From Emiliania huxleyi CCMP1516 (lineage: Eukaryota; Haptophyta; Isochrysidales; Noelaerhabdaceae), in assembly GCF_000372725.1 (NCBI RefSeq), contig NW_005200011.1, forward strand, positions 744,023 to 808,022: a stretch of 64,000 bases of DNA. The letters run 5' to 3'. Numbering within the stretch: the first letter of the stretch is position 1; each line of letters opens with the position of its first letter. The notes under the pieces were generated by a model, which was given only the letters and a program-made list of their open reading frames with translations, was not told the DNA's origin and did not search any database. Made by a program: the position numbers and the translations under genes. Shown piece after piece: positions 10,601 to 20,633 of this stretch.

Positions 10601-13415
10601 GCGGCTCGGGCAGTCCACGCACCGCCCGCTGCCGCGATTAAAGTGCTGGCCTGACTCGACGCACACCTCACAGCGCGGCCCGGTGTGGCCCGTCTTGCAG
10701 TACATGCCCTCCGCCGTGTGGTCGGCCTGGGCACGCCGGCGCGAGAAAGCAGGGTTGGCGGAGCCGGCGCAAGCTTCCGAGTCGAGGCAGGGGTAGAGCT
10801 TCGCAGTTTTTACCGACGCGCGCCAGTAATTTTCAGGCACGCCGAGGAAGGCGAGCGATGAGTTGAAGGCGCTGCAGTTGGCAAACGGCGGGCAGGGCTT
10901 GCAGTGCTGGTCGGGGTTGGCCATCATGTCGGCCGAGTTGACGCCCGGGTCCCTCATGTAGAAGTCCTCCAGGCAGACGGGGCAGTCGACGCTGCCGATG
11001 GGGCTACTCAAGGGATGTGGACACGTCACACATGCGCTCTGACCAGCTTCGGAAGCGTACTCGCCCTGTTGGCACAGCTTGCACTCTGTGGCGCCGGCGA
11101 GGGAGGAGGCTCCCGCGGGACATCGCTCGCAGGTGCTCTGTCCAACGTCAGCCGTGAACGTCCCAGGACGGCACCGCTCGCATATGCTACTGTGGTGTTG
11201 TCCCGTGGCGGAGCTTGCCGTGCCGGCCGGGCATTTGAGGCATGCGTCAGGCGAGTCCGAGCCGCGGTCGGGGTTGAAGGTGCCGGAGCCGCAGGGCTTC
11301 CAGACCTTGCTGGTGGCGGCGCCCGCCTCCTCGCAGTACCCTCCCGGCGGACACTCGAAGCACTCAGTCGCGCCGGCTCGCTCAGTATACGTGCCTGCCG
11401 GACAGCTGCTGCAGGCAATCGACCCCTTCTTGGGCTGGAAGGAACCCTGGTCACATCTGATGCACGCAGCCAGGCTGGTTGCACCTTGGCTCGGAGTGTA
11501 TCTCCCCTCCGGGCAGGGCTTCGGCTCGACTGTGCCCTTCTCGCAATAGTGGCCGGCGGGGCAGAGGCCGCCGCAATCGGAGCTGGTGTGGTCGGGCCTC
11601 GTTCCGACGGTCCCGTTCGAGCACGGTTCTGAGCACCCCGTAAAGTCGCCCTCGAATCTCCCGGTGGGGGGCATCCAGCTGCCAAGCTGGCACCGCCAGG
11701 CGACGGGTCCGGTCGCCACAACCGTCGTGTTGTCTCCGGCGCGATTTCCGATGAATGTCGACCCTTGAATGGAGGCGGCCCACAGCTGGCTCGAGGTTGC
11801 AGTTCGCCCAGTCACAAGAAGAGCAGAGGCAAAGTCAGCGGCGTTGCTTTCAAAGGTGACGTTGCTCAAGCTGCTCAGGAGTGTTCCCGTCGCAGACAAA
11901 ACGTCAAGGTACAAGTCATGCAGAGCCATCCCGCCTCCGTCTTGAACAGCTTTACAGTCCCTGAGGGTGGAATCAGCAACCTTGACATTGCTCTCGTAGG
12001 TGGCAATAGCCCCACCCACCTAAAGTAGCGGAGACGGGGCTCATTCGGGAAGCGAGCACTTCAACACCCCTCACAGAACATGCACACGCGCCATCGCCGA
12101 GCAGCCCAAAAAAGTTGAATTTGAGATCTCGGAGGCAAAGTATGCACCACGAATGCTGATCGCCCCGCCTTGCTCTCCAGCCGAGCATCCGGAGATCGTG
12201 CAGTTCTTCAGCACCAAACTACGATCTGATCCGATCGCTCCGCCCCTGAGAGCTGAACAGTTTGAGATTGCACCGGAAACCATCTCGAGCCGGCCATCAC
12301 TGACTCGGACTGCACCTCCTTCACACAGCCCTTCGTCCATTAAGCACTCGTCGGTGGAATAGGCTTGCTGCGCATTGCCGTTGATCAGTGTCAGACCGAC
12401 AAGCAAAACATCACAACCTCCCGAGACGTCGAGGATGCGTGACTGTCCCTCGGCGTCTAGCGTGGCAGAGCCTAGACCGTCAAGCTCAATTCGAATGGAA
12501 GAGCTGCAGCGGAGCGCCTCGCCACCGAGACGGAAGTGTGATTCGGGCGCCAGGCTGATCCTTGGTGGAGCCGCCCCCGCCTCGACCTCGGTGATGCGTT
12601 GTCGGAGCTCACCGAGCGATGCCACAGCCGACGCTGGCGACGCAGGCGGTGGCGTTGGTGGCAGGGCCGGCCTAGGTGGAGGAGGCGGCAGCAGAGCGGG
12701 TAGCGGCTGCAGCGCAGGCCCGGCTGGTGGTGCTGGCGAGGTTGGGCGCCAGCACAGCTCCCAGCCGCGGTAGGTCTCTGATTCTGCGGCATCTGTGCAC
12801 AGGCCAGGTTCTGCAGCATTCCATCGGATCATGCCGTCGTTCGGTGTCTCGCCCTGCGGAGAGCTCTCACACCACCTCTCGTCGTTGATGACCACAAAGT
12901 CGCACCGGCATTGTACGAGCCTGCCATCATCGTCGAGGTATCCAGCATCGTACGATACCTCCTCCACCCGTCTGCCCCTGTCCACGAAGGGTGGCTCAAT
13001 CTCGAAAGCGAGTGCCTGGAGAGGAACGGCCGGCACGTTGAAGACCGTGCAATCATGAGGGCCGCCGTATGGTTCAGGGTAGTTGGGGCTCGCCACACAC
13101 GCCCCTCGGTGAGTCAGGCGGCAAGGTCCCGTCACATAGGGCTCCATTAACAATGCGAAGCGAACGGCCGACGTATGTGACGTCCCTCGGCCCCGCCGCC
13201 TCTCTGATCCATCCAGGCGTGAATTCTCAGGGTTTCCAGGCAGTTTATTATTCCTGGACACGAACATCTCAGCACGGCAAGCTAGTATACACCGGATGCA
13301 GGTTGTACAAGCATCCCCCATTCACGCACGACTTTTTGCAAATCTCGTACCCGAACGCCGCACACCTCTCCACCGCCTCGCCATAGGTGAGAGGCTCAAT
13401 GTAGTCTGGTAGCTC
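7690..13415 (-). CDS. Giant receptor-like protein: Cys-rich and CUB-like ectodomain, beta-helix repeats, GCC2/GCC3 repeats, multi-pass membrane region, cytoplasmic TIR-type domain
   Basis: Exons chain on the minus strand. 13265-13415: Cys-rich module (YGEAVERCAAFGYEICKKSC, then GGC). ~12085-13150: CUB-like segment (GACVASPNYPEPYGG) and right-handed beta-helix repeats (NCSALRGGAI, GEQGGAISIRG). 9677-~12015: more beta-helix, at least seven GCC2/GCC3 (ephrin-receptor-like) repeats such as CPAGTYTERAGATECFECPPG, then helices (FAIMAGVVVGAVLFLAGLNI and others). 9135-9605: IFLTAVVLFID and more helices, ending FHFFMSHVWSTGQDQ. 8904-9067: RQLQLLLPGARVWLDVVNL and AAIVVMFLTAGYFRSNNC. ~8597-8821: RREVYASLGLKKHIVAM, then PIVWARIGDFQ. 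8525 downwards: LDSLKML.. and a C-terminal domain with LYPGLEHRTTS. Introns 9606-9676 and 9068-9134 are GT-AG; 8822-8903 and 8526-8596 are GC-AG; each restores a TIR- or family-consistent junction. One frame change near 8665-8690 is unexplained. The 5' end (a Cys-containing stretch at ~13530-13620) and 3' end (~7690) are uncertain. Surface sensing with TIR output is inferred. Confidence 0.75.
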
Positions 13416-13756
13416 TCCGGCGAGCGGCCGCGAACGCGTTTTCTGTCCGCCGTTTCATCGAGTTTGCCCGAGGGGTTGGCCGACTGGTCTGGGGGCAAAA
13501 AACCAAAAAGGTTGGCTTCCAAGAGCTAAAGGTCAACATCCCCTCCGACACAATGTGAACGTGATCTGGTCCTCACGGGGTTGACCCGTCTCCTCCAGAT
13601 CGAGACGGACTTCATGAACGGCCGAGCAATATTTCTTCGTTAATATTATTAATTGATGCTTTTTGCACGGCTGAGCCCCCCCCCCCCCCCCGCGCCCATT
13701 CCCTGCCCTCTCCCGCCACACACTCCGTCAGAGCCCTCTCCCCTCTTGCACGACAG
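13416..13756. other. Mostly non-coding; possible 5' exon of the receptor gene and a poly-C tract
   Basis: A short minus-strand frame at about 13540-13625 (VHEVRLDLEETGQPRE, then a CRRGC ending) could be a further upstream exon of the receptor, but no junction proves it. A run of about 17 C at 13675-13692 precedes a pyrimidine-rich stretch. Confidence 0.35.
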
Positions 13757-13854
13757 GAATTTTGACAAACCTGTACCCACCGAGGCACAACTCAGAACGA
13801 TGGGCTTGCCCATCCCGGAGTGGTTCGATCCCACACAAACCCGAGACGGTGACG
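13757..13854 (+). CDS. Isolated exon-like segment
   Basis: A long pyrimidine tract ending CACGACAG, then 98 bases open in one frame (NFDKPVPTEAQLRTMGLPIP..), then a textbook donor G|GTAAGC at 13855. This looks like an internal exon, but no partner exon is found nearby: upstream is the receptor on the opposite strand and downstream are retroposons. It may be a stranded piece of a gene broken by insertions. Confidence 0.4.
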
Positions 13855-13924
13855 GTAAGCGTCGTGCGGTCTCAGGCCCAGTGAGGTAGAGTGCGCCAGA
13901 CCAACCCGGATCCTGCTGAACAAG

Positions 13925-14150
13925 CTCCTCTTGTAGCTCGATCGGTCACACCGCCATCGCCGTCGGGGAGAGGGGGGACGACACTGCTTCAGCAGCGTGC
14001 ACCTCGATCCTGTACCGTGTTTGTTATGACCCCCCGCAATGAACACACCAGTGAGGGTGGGCGAGACGATCGAGGGGTCCCGTACCATGGGCGGAATCGA
14101 CCCTATCAAGCTGCTATCAAGTGCTCAAGTGCTCGAGTGCTCAAGAGTCA
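13925..14150 (+). mobile_element. Short retroposon (family E) with AGTGCTC-type tail
   Basis: Shares with the copies at 44840 and 49563 (reverse) the blocks GACGACACTGCT, GCACCTCGATCCTGTA..CCGTGTTTGTTA, AACACACCAGTGAGGG..GGGCGAGACGATCG and GGAATCGACCCTATC. It ends in a microsatellite-like tail (AAGTGCTC repeated). The left boundary is approximate. There is no coding capacity. Confidence 0.7.
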
Positions 14151-14176
14151 AAGACTATCGTCGAGCGCGTCGGAGA

Positions 14177-14330
14177 GGTGTTTCGACACCGAGTGTTTGA
14201 ACGTTTCTTCGCAGAAGAAACGTCGAGAGAAAAAATCTCTGGCCGGTGTTCACAGAGCTCTGTGAACACCGGCTACTCGGCCTTAGCCGCCGGTACGTCA
14301 ACAGTGCGATAGCCAAGTATCGCACTGTTG
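14177..14330. repeat. Cluster of four perfect hairpins downstream of a reverse transcriptase fragment
   Basis: Four back-to-back inverted repeats: 14177-14190 (5-bp stem with TTCG loop), 14201-14223 (10-bp stem, 3-base loop), 14242-14273 (a 32-base perfect palindrome, 16 + 16) and 14299-14330 (13-bp stem, 6-base loop). All are exact. They lie on the 3' side of the minus-strand reverse transcriptase remnant, as expected for a structured 3' end. Confidence 0.75.
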
Positions 14331-14461
14331 GGTCCCGATGGTGTCCCATCACAAATTCGTGCTGTCGACAGATCATGTCCCTTGGTCGACTGCACCCGCC
14401 TTTGGACGGTTCTCCGACATGCTTAGATGAGTCTTTTTGTCTTTTTTGGCTCGCCTGGCCT

Positions 14462-15000
14462 TCACCAGTGCGAACATATTCTTGCTCGTAGGAGCCGCTC
14501 GTCTTTCGTCCGAGCAAACGTGCGCCCGATCGCCCCATTAAGCACGTGCGAAGGGTATCCGAGCGCCGTAAACTCCCTGAGCTTGCTCGTCACGCTGAGT
14601 GCGAATCCCTCGTCATCGCTTGCCATCGCGACCACCTTGAGCAGGCATCCAACCACGATGCCCGCCTTCATTTTAGCGCATGTGAAGCTATCCCAACGAT
14701 GGTAGCGCCACGCTCGCGGTGCCGTCTCGCAGCCCTCATTAACGTTCTTGAGTCTCGTCCGGAAACTTCCGCTTGGGTCGAGCTCAAGAGTCGTTTCCAA
14801 AAAATGGGTGCTCTCGGCGGCTTCCAGCTTCAACGGGGCCCAGTAGCACTCCGAACGGCGGAAATCTTCCCGGAAACGATCAACATCCCACGTGCTATCG
14901 TCCTTCGCAGTCACTGTGATCACATCGTCCATGTAGCGCTTCATACGGAAACGCGCTTTCGCATCATCGTCGAGTGTTTGCATCCACTCGTGCTCCATCC
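14462..15000 (-). mobile_element. Reverse transcriptase fragment, Penelope-like by motif
   Basis: About 178 residues contain the catalytic box MKRYMDDVITV, a following FLETTLELDPSGSF segment and a late TALGYPSHVLNGAI motif resembling the RGYP region of Penelope-like elements. Only the C-terminal half of the reverse transcriptase domain is present and no endonuclease is seen, so this is a fossil fragment. The non-LTR or Penelope assignment is from motifs only. Confidence 0.65.
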
Positions 15001-15396
15001 ACGACGCAAGAGAAGTATACGCTTACGGCTTTTATGGAGAAGTCAGAAGATCTTCAACTTCATCTTGTCCTTGAGCGCGGCCGCCAAAGGCAAAGCACAT
15101 GCTTTTTCTTAACAGTAAATATTCATTCCACACAACACCGCGGCACCAGTCACATCGAGCTGTTAGAGCCGTACGTAGCGAGCCCAAACGGACATACAGT
15201 GACAGTACGCCGCTGCCCGGGGGTGCAGAGAGATGCTAATTCTCGAGTCCCCCACTGACAGAGACCGGCCCACATACTCATCCCGGGCGAAGTGCCCGCG
15301 CGGCAACAAGGGGCTATGACAGCACGTTTCGGTCATGAATGGCAAGGCGGCAGAGCAGCACCAAAGCGTTGGTCACCGGCCCCGTCCCCGCACTCA
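15001..15396. other. Intergenic, no gene supported
   Basis: Short frames only. The downstream end of the WDHD1-like gene faces this interval. Confidence 0.5.
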
Positions 15397-18300
15397 CCTC
15401 GCCTTTTTGGCCCCGCCGGCGCCAGCGGCGCCAGCCTTGCGCTTAGGCGCCTTGCCCGTGCCGCCCAGCTCGAGGACAGACTTGCCGGTCGCCTCGTCCG
15501 CCGCGCGGGCAAACGGGTTGAGGAGCGTCGGGGCGGCGCCGCTGCCAGCCGGGGCCGCGGCCGCCACCGCCTTTTGCCTCGGCGGCGCGTCGTTCTCGTT
15601 CGCGCCGCTCTCCCGCTCGTCATCCGCGTCGGCGGCGGCCTCTTGCGCGGCGGGCGCGGCGGGCGCGGCGGGCGCCCGGGCGGCGGGCGGCGCGCGCGGC
15701 GGCGCCGACTCGAGGTCCTCATCGGGGTCAGCGTCGTCGTGCCGCGCCTGCTCGCAGCGTCACCCGGTGAGGCGGACCGTGAGGGAAGGGAACGGTCGGC
15801 TCGACGCCTCTGGGGGCGGGGGTGGCGGGCGCCTCGAGCAGCCGCGAGAGGCGGTCGGCGAGGGGGCCGAGCTTGAAGTGGTTTGCGAGCTTGAGTGCGC
15901 CTGGCCGAGAGCAGGAGGGGACGGCGCTTAGGGCTTGAACAAGCGGCAAGGCGAGGGGCAAGTCTGCGGCGCCGTGGAGCGACTTTGGCAGCTGCAGGCT
16001 GAGGGCGAGGTCGAGCGCGCGCGCGTTGCGCTCCGTCTTGTTCGCCTATGACCTCGGGCCGTCACGGGTAAACCTCGGGCCCTCTCGGCGGCGTTGCGCT
16101 CCGTCCCGTTCGCCGTCTGGAAGAGCTTGAGCGCGAGCGAGTCGATCTTGGTGACGAGCCGCATGGTGTGCTCCGCCGTCTCCTCCTCGCCGAGCCCCGC
16201 CTCGGTGGCGGCGAGGCGGTACTCGTCCAGCTCGACCATCGCCGCGATGCGCTGCGCCTCGAGCTGCGGCTCGGCGGGCTCGGAGCACGCAAGGGGCATC
16301 GCGAGCGGGAGGGCCTGAGGGACACGTCGAGGACGTGTCGGTGGCCACGCCGTGCGAGGCAGGCGGGCGCCCCACGCCACTCAAGAGTGCTGGCGAGGAG
16401 GGAGGCGGGCCTCCTAACGCGCTGTCTACGAGGCGTCTAGGGAGTGTCTGGGAAGCGTCACCGTGAGGACGGGCCGCGGCAGCGTGGCGGGGTACTTGTC
16501 GTCGCCCTTGCACAGGATGCACATGAGCTGGGCGCCGGTGAGGCCGACCACCCAGTGATGCTCCGCCTGCAGTCCCAGAGGGGGGGGGGCGTGGGATGGG
16601 CGTGGAAGGGGACGAGCCCAGCCACGGGGCGGGGGGGTCCGCCTTCGACTTTTTGGCGCTCGCGCAGTGCAGGATCGGCATCCACGTCAGCCCCGCCGAG
16701 CGGACGCACTGGCGCACCACGCCCGCCGAGTCGACCGTCGAGAGGGCGCCCGCCTCGGAGAAGCCGACCCAGTCGAGGGTCGCGCCGGGGGAGAGGGGGA
16801 GGAGCTCGCTCGCCAGCCGCACGGGCCGCGCGGGCTCGCGCAGGTCGTACAGCGTCACGAGCAGCGCCTGGCCGTCGGAGAGAGGGGTCGGGCCAGGCTC
16901 GGGGCGGAGGGGTCGGGGGGGAGGGGTCGGGGGCTTAGGCGGGCAGAGCGCCCGGCTTGGGGGGGAGGGGTTGGGGCTAGGTGGGTGCAGCGCCACGGCG
17001 GCGGCGCCTGGTCGTCGGAGAGTGCGCCGCGCCCCGCGTGCGTCACGAGGGCGGCGAGGCCGCGCGAGGCGGCCAGCGCGACGAGCGGGCCGCCGTGGCA
17101 GAGCAGCGAGCGCGGCGCGCCCGTGTGCGAGTAGACGCGCAAGTAGCGCGCGCTGGTCGCGACGAGGGCGAACTTGTGGCCGACGGCGACGGCGACCGCC
17201 TCCTCGCCCTTCTCTAGCTGCACCTGCCAGTCCGAGTTCGGTGCCCACGAGGCGAGCGGCCGGTACACGACGGTGGACGGGTTGCCTATGCGAAGGCTCC
17301 GCGAAGGCTCCGCGGGACAGCTTCTCTGCAGGAGGACACACGGCGGTGGACGGGTCTTGCCGTGGTTGGAGCGCGAGGCGAAGAGGACGGCGGCCTCGTC
17401 GAGCGCGGCCATCGAGAAGCCGTAGTGGTCGGTGAGGCGCATCGTGCGGTGCTTGGTCGCGTCGTTGAACTCGACCTCAATGGCGGAGTACGTGTTCTCG
17501 TCGCGAGAGAGCACCATCCCCGTGAGGTTCCTGCAAGCGGGGGAGCGGGGCGCGGGAGGGGCGCGACTGGCGAGGCGGGCAGGCAGAGCGGCGCGGCTCT
17601 GAGGCTGCGGGCGGCTGCGGCCCTCACCACAGCAGGAAGCGGCGCGAGTTGCGCAGAGGCGTCGCCGACGGCTGCAGCACCTCCTGGACCGGCGCGGCGG
17701 GCGCCGCCGCGAGCAGCGCCGCCGCCGCCTTGGCCGCGCTCAGCCCCGCAGAGCCCGCGCCGCCGCCGGTGGCCGCGTCGGCGGCGGCCGAAGCACCGTG
17801 CGTGCCGTGCATCTTGAGCTGCGCAGCCAGCATCGCCGCCTCGACCGCCTCGTCGTCGTCGTGGTCGGAGAAGCCGCCGTCGTCCGAGTCATGGACCACC
17901 TTGCGCAGCCGGCGGCGCCCCCCCTTGGACTCGTCCCCGCCCTCCTCGCCTCCGGCGGCCGCCGCCGGGGTCGACCCCTCTGGCGCAGCGCCATCGCCGC
18001 CCTCCGCGGCGGCGGTGGCGGCGGCGGGCGCCGCCGCCGGCTTCGCGCCCGGAGTCGGCGCGGCGGCGGCGGCGGCGTTGGCCGCCGTCGCCGTCTCTCC
18101 GTCGCCCACCGGGGGCGGGTAGTGCGCCGGGACGGGCTGCGACCAGATGCCGAGCTGGCCTGAGTCGTCGAGGAAGCAGAGCGTGTTTGCGGTCGGGGAC
18201 CAGCAGAGGCCGCAAGGCGTTGCGTCGCCGCGGTGGCGGTCGAGCGACTCGCCGCACGCCGCGTCCCACACGAAGATCTGCTTGTCGAGCCCCGCCGTCG

Positions 18301-19393
18301 CCAGGTACCTGAGACGGGGGAGTGGGCTGAGAGGGGTCGCGTGTGGGGAGGGAAGGGGGGGGGGGGGAGGGGGCGGAGGCTGCCGGCGGCGGCCCGGCGC
18401 TGCCAAGCGAATCGGGTGGTGCGTGGTGGGCGAAACGGGCATATGGGCGGGAGGGGCGGCGAGGCCAGTGAACGCTCGCACAGGAGAGAAGAGGGGCGGC
18501 GCGGCGGCGGCGGCGGCGGCGCGGCGGCGGAGGCGAGGGCCCGCAAGAGAGGCGGCCCTCACCGGCCGTTTGGCGAAAAGGCTGTGGTGGAGACGTCCCG
18601 CGAGTGGCCGTCCTTGCCCGCGCCGCCCGACTCGAAGGTCGCCGTCTCCTCCCACGTCCCGCGGTCCAGAAGGATCGCCCCCGCCCCCTTTGGCACCGCC
18701 AGCGTCTCCCCTTGCGGGTGCCAGCACACGCCGAGCTGCTGCGCAGAGCCTGGCAGCACGCGGCCGCACACGGAGAGCGTCTTGACGGTGGTGGGGTCGT
18801 CGCGGATGTCCCAGATGCGGACGGTGCCGTCAGCCGACGACGAGGCCAGATACTCGCCCTTCGGGTCGAACGCGAGGCACAGGACCGAGTCGGTGTGCCC
18901 CTTGACTGAGACAAACTGCGACGCGCCGGCGCCGCTCGCGTTGACCATGCACATGCGAATGGCGCCGTCCTCGGCGCCGACGGCGGCGATCCGCCCCTTG
19001 GGGTCGAGCGCGATGCACCGCACCGCCGACTGCATCCGCGTCAGCATCCGCATCCCCTCGCCCGACGGGTAGGAGAAGACTGAGGCGATGTGAGCGTCGG
19101 TGCCCGTCACGACGCGCGCGCCCTTGCGGTCCATGGCGAGCGCCGTCACGGGCGCGTCGTGGATCTCGAGGGTGCGCGGCTCGGCGCTGAGCTCCTCCGC
19201 CTCAAAGATCTTGACGAAAGTGTCCTCGCCGCACGTGACAATGTGCCTGGACAGGGGAACGGGAGGCGTCGGACGAGGCGGGCGGCGCACGGGTTCAGCA
19301 GAAGGAGGAGCACCGTCCGTCGGGGGCGTAGGAGATGGCGCCGCGCCCCTCCGTGTGCGCACACTTGAGGTGGACACCCTTGTCGAGCGGCAT
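15397..19393 (-). CDS. WDHD1: WDHD1/Ctf4/AND-1-like replisome adaptor (multi-exon)
   Basis: Ctf4/AND-1 links CMG helicase to polymerase alpha-primase and scaffolds the replisome. Exon 1 (19314-19393) starts MPLDKGVHLKCAHTEGRGAI, as in family N termini (..YGHTEGHTEV..). A GT-AG intron (19247-19313) joins it to HIVTCGEDTFVKIF. WD40 blades follow (YPSGEGMRMLTR, GHTDSVLCLAFDPKGEYLAS, GTVRIWDI), then YLATAGLDKQIFVWDA after intron 18309-18562. Next come an acidic Ser/Asp linker, the SepB-type domain (RFLLWNLTGMV.., AIEVEFNDATKHRTM; intron 17531-17627), ALLVTLYDLREPARP, LDWVGFSEAGALSTVDSAG, HHWVVGLTGAQLMCILCKGD (after a GC-AG intron at 16567-16642), a helical C-terminal region (MVELDEYRLAATEAGL, ALDLALSLQLPKSL, ALKLANHFKLGPLADRL) and a basic tail with LLNPFARA, ending near 15397. 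That end could be a stop or a GTGAGT donor. Smaller introns at 16380-15930 are not fully resolved. The order of all parts matches the family. Confidence 0.88.
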
Positions 19394-19879
19394 CCGACTG
19401 GCGACTGCCCGGGCTCTCGCTCTCGATAACGGCGGTTGGTGTAGCAGGCGCGAAGACCGATTTGATTTCTTCTTTCACTTCCGAATGATTCTCTTCTTCT
19501 TCTCCTTCCTTTTTCCTTTGATTTTTTTCGCTTGTCCCGCTCCGCCGCGCTCTGGTCCAGCGCGCTCTCTGGCCGTCGCTCTCCGGCCTCATTCTGCCCA
19601 AAACCGGCGGCACGATGATCGATGTCACCGGTTGACCCTCCAAAGGATGCTTCCGATCTACTCGAAGCAAACAGCGGGTGGCTGCCGATCTCTGCCGAGG
19701 AAATCGACAGAATCAGCGGGACCGGAGCGATTCGGAAGCTGCTCGGAGTTTTCGCGCCGAGGGCGGCAGGCGGCGGATTTTTCTTTTGATAGGAAACAAA
19801 GCAAGGCGGGACATGGCATGCTATCATTTTTCTTTTGTTGAGGGCCAGATCGACTACTTAGTAACTTACAAACTTCTTG
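19394..19879. other. Upstream region of WDHD1 with a short dispersed repeat
   Basis: Pyrimidine-rich, T-run containing sequence likely holding the WDHD1 promoter and 5' leader. At 19791-19821 the motif AGGAAACAAAGCAAGGCGGG followed by ACATGGCAT is identical to one at 43989-44019, so it is a dispersed repeat end of unknown family. Confidence 0.5.
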
Positions 19880-20090
19880 GTGCTGGATCTTCGCCCCGAA
19901 AGGCGCGTTCAAATGCCCGGAATGGCCGTCTCTCTGGTGTCCGGCCGGCGGGGAAGCCGGATGAGACGCTGGTTTCTTTGCCTAGGCCTGGCCTACGACC
20001 CAGGCTTGATCAGCTGAGCAAGGTTTGCGCTTGTTACAGATCTTCCCTCCGATATTTTGTTGACGGATGACGAAAATGGGCAAAAACGGG
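19880..20090 (-). repeat. Dispersed ~210-bp repeat (family F), copy 1
   Basis: On the minus strand it aligns with 47173-47400 plus: CCGTTTTTGCCCAT, TCATCCGTCAA.AAATAT, AACCTTGCTCAGCTGATC, CAAAGAAACCAG, CCGGCCGGACACCA and TTCCGGGCATTTGAACGCG occur in the same order in both. Non-coding and diverged by perhaps a fifth of positions. The class is unknown. Confidence 0.7.
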
Positions 20091-20146
20091 GCTTGAGTTG
20101 TGGTGCGCCGACGACGTGGTGTGCGAGGTGGAGAGGAGGAGCGCGG

Positions 20147-20579
20147 TCATCGGCTGCATTCTTCGTCTGCTGCGGTGGAGCTGGACGTCCCTCTCTTGTG
20201 TCCCGCCGCAACGCGCAAATCGAAGTCCGGGTTCTTAGCTCTGAGATGGACGACGACGGCGGTGCGGAGTTCGTCCGTGAAGGGCCTGCCACGAGGCGTT
20301 CTGGCCTGTCTGATCGACTGACGGGCTCAGACGTGTGATGCCGATCACGACGAGCGCTCTCGACAGATGCCAATGTGTGCAGATGCTGCGCAGCCTCGCA
20401 CACGTCACCCACCTGATGTTGATCTGCCCGTCGAGACTGCCGTCGACGTGCATGGTGAAGCGCACGGTGGCCGCGCCGGTGCGCTCGGTGTGTCCCATCA
20501 GCAAGCTGATGAAGGACGCCTCGCGCGCCGTGAGCGGCTCGCCGGCCTTCATGCACCGCTCCGCGTTGCGGAGCCGACT
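20147..20579 (-). CDS. Two-exon C-terminal gene fragment, unknown function
   Basis: Exon 20413-20579 (following an acceptor-like CGCTAG) reads RLRNAERCMKAGEPLTAREA.., then HTERTGAATVRFTMHVDGSL. A GT-AG intron at 20286-20412 (ATCAG|GTGGGT to GGCAG|G) joins it in frame to PFTDELRTAVVVHLRAKNPD..DLRVAAGHKRG, with a stop at 20147. The junction preserves the frame and gives alternating strand-like segments. The 5' part is missing: upstream lie a palindrome and, 25 bp further, a retroelement tail, so the gene is probably truncated or its earlier exons lie beyond the retroelement cluster. No family recognised. Confidence 0.5.
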
Positions 20580-20591
20580 AGCGTTGTCTCG

Positions 20592-20611
20592 CTTGAATGC
20601 CGGCATTCAAG
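20592..20611. repeat. Perfect 20-bp palindrome
   Basis: CTTGAATGCCGGCATTCAAG, at the edge between the gene fragment and the retroelement cluster. Confidence 0.9.
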
Positions 20612-20633
20612 CGCTCTCTGTTCTTCCGCCAGA

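Noticed and set aside
14155-14230. Hammerhead ribozyme next to the reverse transcriptase fragment
   Set aside because: Penelope-like elements often carry one, but I could not find the CTGATGA and GAAA core on either strand here or at 57.5 kb.
14462-15000. Group II intron or LTR element as the source of the reverse transcriptase
   Set aside because: No LTRs, protease, integrase or intron-maturase motifs are visible; the late GYP motif favours a Penelope-like origin.
16046-17341. 431-residue alternative minus frame inside WDHD1
   Set aside because: It mixes frames across introns; the SepB and helical motifs lie in the other frames.
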